Program-made: the position numbers and the translations under genes
In this document: positions 1-7,000 of the stretch, piece after piece
How the letters are laid out: every line of letters starts with the position of its first letter
How positions within the stretch are numbered: position 1 is the first letter of the stretch
Notes under the pieces: model-generated
The model's database searches: none
What the model saw: the letters and a program-made list of their open reading frames with translations, nothing else
Told to the model about the DNA's origin: nothing
Source: Oscillospiraceae bacterium
GTDB taxonomy: Bacteria; Bacillota; Clostridia; Oscillospirales; Oscillospiraceae
Direction: 5' to 3'
Assembly (NCBI GenBank): GCA_017557265.1
Contig: JAFZAM010000167.1
Coordinates: forward strand, 1-10,812
DNA: 10,812 nt

Positions 1-2
1 AC

Positions 3-122
3 AGCGGCGTCTGCGCGACCGGCGCGGGCAAGGTCTCGGAGATAAAGGTCAAGCCCGGAGACTCCGTCGCCGTGGGCGACGTTCTGCTCGTCGTCGAAGG
101 CGGAAAGGAGGCGGCGGTATGA
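3..122 (+). CDS. Biotin/lipoyl-attachment domain protein, C-terminal end (partial)
   Basis: The window opens inside a reading frame that runs 39 codons to TGA at 120-122. The visible residues include GKVSEIKVKPGDSVAVGDVL, typical of the second half of a biotinyl/lipoyl domain: a hairpin, then V-x-x-GDxVxxGDVL-hydrophobic just before the C-terminus. The biotinylated lysine (the MKM motif) would lie upstream and is not visible. In sodium-pumping decarboxylases this carrier moves the carboxyl group from the carboxyltransferase to the membrane beta subunit. The next gene is that beta subunit, and the two overlap as ATGA (start 119, stop 120-122), which implies translational coupling. It could be a stand-alone gamma/biotin carrier or the C-terminus of a longer subunit; the window cannot tell which. 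Confidence 0.85.
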   Translation, partial: SGVCATGAGKVSEIKVKPGDSVAVGDVLLVVEGGKEAAV

Positions 123-1243
123 TAGACGCGATAGTGCGCTTTGCAGAGAGCACGGGCATCGCCATGTTCGACTGGCGCAACCTCATCATGATAATCGTCG
201 CGTGCGTGCTGCTCTACCTCGCGATAGTCAAGCAGTTCGAGCCGCTGCTCCTCATCCCCATCGCCATGGGCATGCTGCTGAGCAACCTCTTCGGCTCGGC
301 GGTCTTCAACGAGGAGGAGGGCACCGGCCTTCTCTACTACTTCTATAAGCTCAACAAGTGGGGCATCCTGCCTCCGCTGATCTTCATGGGCATCGGCGCC
401 ATGACGGACTTCGGCCCGCTGATAGCAAACCCGAAGTCGCTGCTCCTCGGCGCGTCCGCCCAGCTCGGCATCTTCGTCACGTTCATCGGCGCGATACTCC
501 TCGGCTTTACGGCGCAGGAGGCCGGCTCCATCGGCATCATAGGCGGCGCCGACGGCCCGACGGCCATCCTCGTGACGACGCTGCTCGCCCCGCACAGGCT
601 CGGCCCCGTCGCCATAGCCGCGTATTCGTACATGGCGCTCGTCCCGGTCATACAGCCGCCCATCATGAAGCTCCTGACGACCAAGCAGGAGCGCACCATC
701 AAGATGAAGCAGCTCCGCCCCGTCAGCAAGAAGGAAAAGATACTCTTCCCGATAGTCTGCACGATAATCGTCGCGCTCATCGTCCCCGACGCCATCCCCC
801 TCGTCGGCATGCTCATGCTCGGCAACCTCTTCAAGGAGAGCGGCCTGACGGCCCGCCTTTCCGATACGGCGTCGAACGCGCTGTGCAACATCGTGACGAT
901 ACTGCTCGGGCTCTCCGTCGGCGCCTCCGCCGTCGCGGACAAGTTCCTCCGGCTCGAGACGCTGCTCATCATCGTGCTCGGCGTCGTGGCATTCTCCTTC
1001 GGCACGGCCGGCGGCGTCCTGCTCGCAAAGTTCATGAACCTCTTCCTCAAGGAGAAGATAAATCCTCTCATCGGCAGCGCCGGCGTCTCCGCCGTCCCGA
1101 TGGCCGCCCGCGTTTCCCAGAAGGTCGGCCAGAAGGAGGACCCGTCGAATTTCCTGCTCATGCACGCCATGGGTCCGAACGTGGCCGGCGTCATCGGCTC
1201 CGCCGTCGCGGCGGGCGTCCTGCTGAGCCTCTTCGCCAAGTGA
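119..1243 (+). CDS. oadB: Sodium ion-translocating decarboxylase, beta subunit (OadB/GcdB/MmdB family)
   Basis: This is the membrane subunit of a biotin-dependent decarboxylase. It decarboxylates carboxybiotin on the carrier protein and couples this to Na+ export. The 374 residues are mostly hydrophobic helices. Family signatures are GGADGPTAI (Asp145), AAYSYMALVPVIQPP (Tyr171), SNALCNIVTILLGLSVGASA and IGSAGVSAVPMAARV (Ser324). With a constant offset of 58, Asp145, Tyr171 and Ser324 line up with Asp203, Tyr229 and Ser382, which I recall as functional residues of Klebsiella OadB; this is a from-memory alignment. The start is supported by AAAGGAGG at 104-111, seven bases upstream. The length matches the short versions of the family, such as glutaconyl-CoA and methylmalonyl-CoA decarboxylase beta. 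The substrate (oxaloacetate, glutaconyl-CoA or methylmalonyl-CoA) depends on the alpha subunit, which is outside the window, so the symbol is a family label only. Confidence 0.95.
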   Translation: MIDAIVRFAESTGIAMFDWRNLIMIIVACVLLYLAIVKQFEPLLLIPIAMGMLLSNLFGSAVFNEEEGTGLLYYFYKLNKWGILPPLIFMGIGAMTDFGPLIANPKSLLLGASAQLGIFVTFIGAILLGFTAQEAGSIGIIGGADGPTAILVTTLLAPHRLGPVAIAAYSYMALVPVIQPPIMKLLTTKQERTIKMKQLRPVSKKEKILFPIVCTIIVALIVPDAIPLVGMLMLGNLFKESGLTARLSDTASNALCNIVTILLGLSVGASAVADKFLRLETLLIIVLGVVAFSFGTAGGVLLAKFMNLFLKEKINPLIGSAGVSAVPMAARVSQKVGQKEDPSNFLLMHAMGPNVAGVIGSAVAAGVLLSLFAK

Positions 1244-1252
1244 GGCGGCGCG

Positions 1253-1292
1253 CAAATTTAGCGTTGTAATTTGAAAAAGCGTATGATAAAAT
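1253..1292 (+). promoter_or_regulatory. Sigma-A-type promoter for iorAB with inverted repeat over -35
   Basis: TTGTAA (1264-1269, four of six matches to the -35 consensus) and TAAAAT (1287-1292, five of six) are separated by exactly 17 bases. A TG at 1284-1285 gives an extended -10. The stretch is strikingly AT-rich against the GC-rich genes either side. CAAATT (1253-1258) and AATTTG (1268-1273) form a 6-9-6 inverted repeat covering the -35 box, a plausible repressor operator. No terminator separates oadB from this promoter, so some read-through into iorA is possible. Confidence 0.6.
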
Positions 1293-1319
1293 AACTTTTA
1301 ACACTATGGATGTAATAAA

Positions 1320-1337
1320 GACGCGCTCAGGCGCGTC
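1320..1337 (+). promoter_or_regulatory. Hairpin in the iorA leader
   Basis: GACGCGC (1320-1326), loop TCAG, GCGCGTC (1331-1337) form a perfect 7-bp GC-rich stem. It lies downstream of the predicted promoter and about 27 bases before the chosen iorA start. No T-run follows, so it does not look like an intrinsic terminator. It may stabilise the mRNA 5' end or influence initiation; that role is a guess. Confidence 0.45.
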
Positions 1338-1364
1338 GGGATAATGAATGGGAGTGAGGTAAAA

Positions 1365-3143
1365 ATGTCCAAAGTGCTTTTGAGCGGCGACGAGGCGGTC
1401 GCCCGCGGCGCATGGGAGGCGGGCGTATCCGTTGCGGCGGCGTACCCCGGCACGCCGAGCACCGAGATCCTGGAGAACATGGCTCAGTATAAGGACGACG
1501 TCTACGCCACCTGGGCCAACAACGAAAAGATCGCCACCGAGATCGCCATCGGCGCCTCCATCGGCGGGCTTCGCGCCTTCGCGGCCATGAAGCACGTCGG
1601 TATGAACGTCGCGACAGATCCGATGTTCACCGTCGCCTATACGGGCGTCAACGGCGGGCTCATGCTCGTCACTGCCGACGACCCGGGCGCGCACAGCTCG
1701 CAGAACGAGCAGGATAACAGGCTCTACGCGCCGCATGCCCGCATGGCGATGCTCGAGCCGTCCGATTCGCAGGAGTGCCTTGATTTCACCAAGGCCGCCT
1801 TCGACATCTCCGAGAAGTTCGACCTCGTCGTCGAGCTGCGCATGACGACCCGCGTGTGCCACTCCAAGAGCATAGTCGAGCTCGGGCCGCGCCAGAACGT
1901 TCCCCCGAAGAAGTACGAGTCCAACCCGGCCAAGTTCTCGATGCTGCCCGCCCACGCGCGCGTTCGTCACTACAAGGTCGAGGAGAACCTCAGGGCGCTC
2001 GCCGAGTATTCCGAGACTAGCCCGCTCAACAAGGTCGAGCACGCCGGCTCCAAGCTCGGCATCGTCGCCTCCGGCATCAACTACATGCACGCGCACGAGG
2101 CCTTCGGCGAGGGCGTCGGCTATCTCAAGCTCGGCATCACCTACCCGATAGCCGAGAACCTCGTCCGCGACTTCTGCTCGAAGTACGACGAGATAATCGT
2201 CATCGAGGAGGGCGAGCCCTACCTCGAGAACACCCTCAAGGCCATGGGCATCAAGTGCCACGGCAAGGCCGAGCTCGGCCCCCAGGGCGAGCTCTCCGCC
2301 AGCCGCATCCGCGAGGCCTTCGGTCTGCCCGGCGAGAACGACACCTACGAGAGCCCCGCCCAGGCGCCCAACCGTCCGCCCGTGCTCTGCGCCGGCTGCC
2401 CGCACAGAGGCTTCTATTATTCGCTGCGCAAGCATAAGGACAAGCTCGTCGCCGTCGACGACATCGGCTGCTACGCGCTCGGCGCCTCCGCGCCGTTCTT
2501 CGGCTTCGACGCCGGAATCTGCATGGGCAGCGGCTTCTCCATCCCCATCGGCCTGTCCCTCGCCCTCAAGGCGCAGGGCGACACCCGCAAGGCCTTCGGC
2601 ATCCTCGGCGACTCGACGTTCTTCCACAGCGGCTTCAACAGCCTCGTCGACGCCGTGCACCAGCAGGCGGACGTCTGCCTCGTCCTGCTCGACAACAGCA
2701 TAACCGCCATGACCGGCCACCAGGAGAACGCCGGCACCGAGATAAGCCTCATGGGCTACGAGGTCCCCGCCATCTCCATCGACAAGATGGTCGCCGCGAC
2801 CGGGCTCGCCCCCGAGCGCGTCAGGGTCGTCGACCCCATCGACCAGAAGGCCATGGACGAGGCCATCGAGGCCGCGCTCGCGACCGAGGGCACCTTCGTC
2901 ATCATCACCCGCCGTCCCTGCGCTCTGCTCCGCGAGGTCATCAAGGCCCGCGCCGGCAGGCACTGCGAGATCGACGCCGACAAGTGCAAGGGCTGCAAGG
3001 CCTGCATGCGCGTCGCCTGCCCGGCGATGAAGTTCGCCGACGGCAAGGCCGAGATCGTCGACATAGCCAACTGCACCGCCTGCGGCCTGTGCGCGCAGAT
3101 GTGCAAGTTCGGCGCCATTAACGTTGTTGGAGGTGCCAAGTAA
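1365..3143 (+). CDS. iorA: Indolepyruvate:ferredoxin oxidoreductase, alpha subunit
   Basis: IorA oxidatively decarboxylates aryl 2-oxo acids (indolepyruvate, phenylpyruvate, hydroxyphenylpyruvate) to aryl-acetyl-CoA, reducing ferredoxin. The 592 residues match the family length. The N-terminal pyrimidine-binding half has YPGTPSTEI and NNEKIATEIAIGAS, followed by MKHVGMNVATDPMF. The pyrophosphate half has CAGCPHRG, DDIGCYALG, GDS (415-417) and DNSITAMTG from 443. The C-terminus carries two [4Fe-4S] motifs: Cys541, 544, 547, 552 followed by Pro, and Cys570, 573, 576, 580. The first has four rather than three residues before its last Cys, and the second lacks the usual final Pro. The start at 1365 is preferred over an in-frame ATG at 1344 because GAGGT (1356-1360) sits just upstream and the protein then begins MSKVLLSGDEA. 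It overlaps iorB by one base. Confidence 0.95.
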   Translation: MSKVLLSGDEAVARGAWEAGVSVAAAYPGTPSTEILENMAQYKDDVYATWANNEKIATEIAIGASIGGLRAFAAMKHVGMNVATDPMFTVAYTGVNGGLMLVTADDPGAHSSQNEQDNRLYAPHARMAMLEPSDSQECLDFTKAAFDISEKFDLVVELRMTTRVCHSKSIVELGPRQNVPPKKYESNPAKFSMLPAHARVRHYKVEENLRALAEYSETSPLNKVEHAGSKLGIVASGINYMHAHEAFGEGVGYLKLGITYPIAENLVRDFCSKYDEIIVIEEGEPYLENTLKAMGIKCHGKAELGPQGELSASRIREAFGLPGENDTYESPAQAPNRPPVLCAGCPHRGFYYSLRKHKDKLVAVDDIGCYALGASAPFFGFDAGICMGSGFSIPIGLSLALKAQGDTRKAFGILGDSTFFHSGFNSLVDAVHQQADVCLVLLDNSITAMTGHQENAGTEISLMGYEVPAISIDKMVAATGLAPERVRVVDPIDQKAMDEAIEAALATEGTFVIITRRPCALLREVIKARAGRHCEIDADKCKGCKACMRVACPAMKFADGKAEIVDIANCTACGLCAQMCKFGAINVVGGAK

Positions 3144-3709
3144 TGACCAGTATTCTTCTTACCGGCGTCGGCGGTCAGGGCACGATCCTCATGACCAAGA
3201 TACTTTCCAAGGCTCTCGTCGAGCTCGGATACGACGTCAAGATGAGCGAGATCCACGGCATGAGCCAGCGCGGCGGCACGGTCAACACCCAGCTGCGCTT
3301 CGGCGAGAAGGTCTACGCGCCCAACATCTCCGAGGGCGACGCGGACATCATCGTCGCCTTCGAGAAGGTCGAGGCGCTGCGCGCGCTGCCGTACCTCAAG
3401 AAGGGCGGCCGCATCGTCATGGACAGCCATGAGATATACTCCATGCCCGTCCTGACCGGCGAGGAGTCCTATCCATCCGACGCCGACGAGCTGCTCAAGA
3501 AGACCGTGGGCAACGTCCTCGTCATCCCCGCCAGCAAGATCGCCGAGAAGCTCGGCAACGGCAAGGTGCAGAACGTGTGCCTGCTCGGCGCTCTGGCCAA
3601 GGCCCTCGGCCTCGACCACGTCGACTGGAACAAGCTCATAGCCGACACGGTCCCGGCCAAGATGGTCGAGATAAACCAGGCGGCGTTCAAGGCCGGCTGG
3701 GACTACTGA
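3143..3709 (+). CDS. iorB: Indolepyruvate:ferredoxin oxidoreductase, beta subunit
   Basis: This 188-residue protein is the gamma-type (POR family) partner of IorA in the cytoplasmic enzyme that makes aryl-acetyl-CoA from aromatic amino acid-derived 2-oxo acids. The N-terminus SILLTGVGGQGTILMTKIL is the family glycine-rich signature. SEIHGMSQRGGTVNTQLRFG and the later GGRIVMDS are also typical. The TAATG junction with iorA (stop 3141-3143, start 3143-3145) and the site GGAGG at 3129-3133, nine bases upstream and inside the iorA end, indicate a coupled two-gene operon. It ends at TGA 3707-3709, 17 bases before a strong terminator. Nothing in the length or motifs looks damaged. Confidence 0.95.
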   Translation: MTSILLTGVGGQGTILMTKILSKALVELGYDVKMSEIHGMSQRGGTVNTQLRFGEKVYAPNISEGDADIIVAFEKVEALRALPYLKKGGRIVMDSHEIYSMPVLTGEESYPSDADELLKKTVGNVLVIPASKIAEKLGNGKVQNVCLLGALAKALGLDHVDWNKLIADTVPAKMVEINQAAFKAGWDY

Positions 3710-3726
3710 GTTCCCAAAACACCCGG

Positions 3727-3761
3727 AAAGGGGCGGAGCGATCCGCCCCTTTTCTTTTTTT
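3727..3761 (+). terminator. Intrinsic terminator of iorAB
   Basis: A perfect 11-bp stem, AAAGGGGCGGA (3727-3737) with TCCGCCCCTTT (3742-3752), is closed by the GNRA tetraloop GCGA. It runs into a T-rich tail (3750-3761, broken by a single C). This is a textbook Rho-independent terminator and ends the iorAB transcript 17 bases after the iorB stop. Confidence 0.92.
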
Positions 3762-4018
3762 ACCCGAGCCTGACGGCGCGGGAAGACGACCGCGCCGCGA
3801 GCCGGGCGGGGAAGGCCGGGGCGCCGTTTTTCGTGTTAAAAAATGGCTTCCGGAAAGCAAAAAAAGCTTGCGTTTGTTAACAAATTGTAATAATATTATT
3901 CATTATCGAATATCACGGCAAAACCATCCCCAGCCGCGACGGGACCGCCCTCCGTTAGAAAGGCCGGAGGCTCCGCGCCCGCCGCGATCCCTCAAATCCG
4001 AACAAAGGAGAAACGCAT
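3762..4018 (+). other. Non-coding leader region upstream of the protease gene
   Basis: I see no convincing gene in this stretch. It holds a perfect 8-bp hairpin CGGCGCGG (3774-3781) / CCGCGCCG (3790-3797), and a second GCGCCG (3821-3826) followed by five Ts that could pair with the same left arm. Then come the AT-rich promoter and palindrome, a 6-bp hairpin CCTCCG (3949-3954) / CGGAGG (3965-3970), and the ribosome binding site AAAGGAG (4004-4010) eight bases before the protease start. The predicted 5' leader is about 115 bases, long enough for regulation, but I recognise no known riboswitch. Confidence 0.5.
3868..3896 (+). promoter_or_regulatory. Probable promoter of the protease gene with 12-bp palindrome
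   Basis: TTGCGT (3868-3873) and TAATAT (3891-3896) are spaced by exactly 17 bases in a sharply AT-rich island. The matches to consensus are modest (three and four of six). An overlapping alternative -35, TTGTTA, starts at 3874. The perfect palindrome TTTGTTAACAAA (3873-3884) lies in the spacer, where a bound dimeric regulator would block RNA polymerase. The regulator is unknown. Confidence 0.5.
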
Positions 4019-7000
4019 ATGAAACACAGCTGGAAGCACATACTCTCCCTGCTGCTGGCGGCCGCGATGCTCTTCGCGCTGGTATGCCCCGCGCTTGCCG
4101 ACAACGAAGACGCCGAAGCGCCCTCCGGACAGTACACGGTCACGTGGGAGAAGATCGACGCGCAGCCCCGCGGGATCAGCGCGCCGACCTTCGAACTGGC
4201 CGAGGACGCGATAACCTACGGCCCGAACGACGTGGTCCGCGTGTCCATCGTTCTGGAACAGCTCCCTGCCATCAAGGCGGGCTTTTCCAAACGCAACATA
4301 GGCTCCAACGCGAGCGTCCAGAGCTACCGCGACAGTCTGCGCCTCGTTCAGGACTCCGTCGCGCAGAAGATCTCGACCGACGTTCTCGGCGGAGCGAAGC
4401 TCGACGTCGTCTGGAACCTGACTCTGGCGGCCAACCTCATCTCCGCCAACGTTCCCTATGGGAAGATCGAGGCCATCAAGGCCGTCCCCGGGGTCAAGGA
4501 CGTTGTCATTGAAATGCAGTATAATCCGACCGAAAGCGTCAACATGAGCAACGCCTCCCAGATGGTCGGATCCCAGCAGGTCTGGTCGACAGGCTATACC
4601 GGCGCCGGCAGCATCGTCGCCATCATCGATACCGGTATCGACACGCAGCACGAGTTATTCGATGCCGATGCTTTCGACTATTCCATCGGCAAAGTCGAAG
4701 GAAATGTCGATCTCCTGACCAGCGACGAAGTAGTCTCCAAGTGGGAAAGCCTGAACATTTCAGAGTATTTCGAAAACTCGAATGGCGTATATCTCTCAAC
4801 CAAGATCCCGTTTGCAGTCAACTACATAGATCTGGATCTTGACGTCACGCACGCAAATGACGACCAGGGAGAGCATGGCTCACACGTCTCGGGCATTGCG
4901 GCAGGCAACCGCTATGTCAAGCGCGGCGAAGAATTCGCAAATGCTCTTGAAGAAGTCTATACTCAGGGTCAGGCGCCCGACGCCCAGCTTCTTGTCATGA
5001 AGGTCTTCGGCAAGGGCGGCGGAGCCTACGACTCCGACTATATGGCCGCCATCGAAGACGCTATCATCCTCGGCGCCGACGCGGTCAACCTGTCCCTCGG
5101 CTCTTCCGTCGCGGGCTTCGTCACCAGCGACGAAAACCAGAAACTCATGGATGACCTGGCAGACAGCCTGTACAATACCGACACCGTCGTTGCCATGTCC
5201 GCCGGCAATAGCTACGAATGGCCGTACTATGCTGCTATACCGTATCTTTATTCCGACGGCGTGAACTTCGATACGGTCGGCTCCCCCGGCTCCTTCACCA
5301 ACTCGCTGGCCGTCGCCTCCGTGGAAAACGACGGCGTGACCACGCCCTATCTGACGGCTTATGATGAGATGGTGTTTTATAATGAGTCATTTGGCGGATA
5401 CGGCAACAGGCCGATGCAGCTGCTTGCCCGTGACGAAGCATATGCGTTTGTCTATATTGACAGTCCGGGCATCTACACCGATGACGATGATAATATAATC
5501 GGAAACGATTTTGCCGAGGTCGCAGAGGAGATACCCCTGCAGGGCAAGATAGTCATATGCAACCGCGGCACTTCCTACTTCTATATGAAGGCTAACGGCG
5601 CTATAGCACAAGGAGCTGTTGCAGCCATTATCGCCAACAATCAGCCCGGTACTATAGGCTTGGCGCTTTCAGACTATGAGTACACTGCTCCGGTCGTGTC
5701 CATTTCGCTTGATGACGCGCAGATGCTCAAGGCCAAAGCGGAAAAGACCACTATCAATAATATCGACGTATATACGGGCGAGATCGAGGTTTCTACCGAG
5801 ATCTACAACGAGTATTACGGCGAGCACAATTACACCATGAGCGACTTCTCCAGCTGGGGCGTGCCCGGCGACCTCTCGCTCAAACCCGAGATCACCGCTC
5901 CCGGCGGAAACATCTGGTCTGTCAACGGTCTTGTCGAAGGCGGACATAACAGCTATGAGAACATGAGCGGAACCTCGATGGCCTCCCCGCAGATCGCGGG
6001 CATCACGGCTCTCGTCGCTCAGTATATCCGTGAGAACGATCTTCAGACGACGCTGACTCCGCGCCAGCTCATCACCTCTCTGCTGATGTCTACTGCCGTT
6101 CCCCTCAAGGAGAAGGACAGCGGGAACTATTACTCCGTCATGAAGCAGGGCGCCGGCCTTGTCGACGCGGAAGCGGCCGTCAGCTCCAAGACCTACATCA
6201 CCATGAACGCCGACGCGACCGCTTCCTATGCCGACGGCAAGGTCAAGGTCGAGCTGGGCGACGATCCCGCTCGCTCCGGCGTCTACTCGTTCTCCTTCAA
6301 CATCAATAACCTCACCGATACAGCGCTGACCTACGACGTCAGAGGCGACTTCTTCACGCAGGATCTGTTCGCCACCGCCTACGGCATCCTGCAGGATACC
6401 TGGACGACTCCGCTCGACGCGGATATCGTATGGACCGCGGACGGCGAAGTGATCGATGCAGAAGGCGGCGTTGACCTCGATTTCAACGGCGATGAGGTTT
6501 ACGACGACGACGACGCGACGGCCCTTCTTGAATACGTCGTAAAAGGCATCGAGCCCAAAAGCCTTGACGGCGCCGACTTCGACGGCGACGGCAAGATCAC
6601 GACTTACGACGCGTATCTGGCTCTGTCTTACGTCGGCGGAGCATCCGTCACAGTCCCTGCATCCGGCAGCGTCAAAATCGGCGTGACCGTAACGCTCAAC
6701 GACATAGATAACTATGACGACTGCGGCGCTTACATAGAGGGCTACATCTTCGCTACCGGACGCGCGACGGAAGAAGGCGTTCTTGGGACCGAGCACTCCA
6801 TCCCCGTTATCGGTTACTACGGCAGCTGGTCCGAACCGACCATGCACGACGTCGGTTCACTGCTGGAATACCAGTATGAGGAAGAGGACCGTTTGCCCTA
6901 CATGTATGCCGCGCTCGGAGAAGGGGCGTTTACCACAGAAGGATACGGCGTGCGATATGCGGGTGATCCCAATGCGTATGCACTCGGAGGCAACCCCGTA

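Noticed and set aside
343..1239. Overlapping frames on both strands within oadB (343-1239 minus, 358-1269 plus)
   Set aside because: Both are out of frame with a fully recognisable OadB-family protein, and their products are Arg- or Ser/Pro-rich without domain character.
1344..1364. Upstream in-frame start for iorA at 1344
   Set aside because: The better-spaced ribosome binding site lies between 1344 and 1365, so 1365 is preferred; the extra seven residues look like translated leader.
1191..2963. Long minus-strand frame (590 codons) opposite iorA
   Set aside because: It is a shadow produced by strong C/G third-position bias in iorA. Its product is a low-complexity run of Leu, Val, Gly, Asp and Glu with no domain, while the plus strand has clear IorA motifs.
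4070..4105. Possible lipoprotein signal (Cys23) in the protease
   Set aside because: The residues before Cys23 are ALV, not a lipobox. CPALA before DNED fits signal peptidase I better, and the SLH domains already provide anchoring.
5669..6847. Minus-strand frame of 392 codons inside the protease gene
   Set aside because: It lies wholly within the S8 gene, has no ribosome binding site I can support, and its composition is typical of an antisense shadow.
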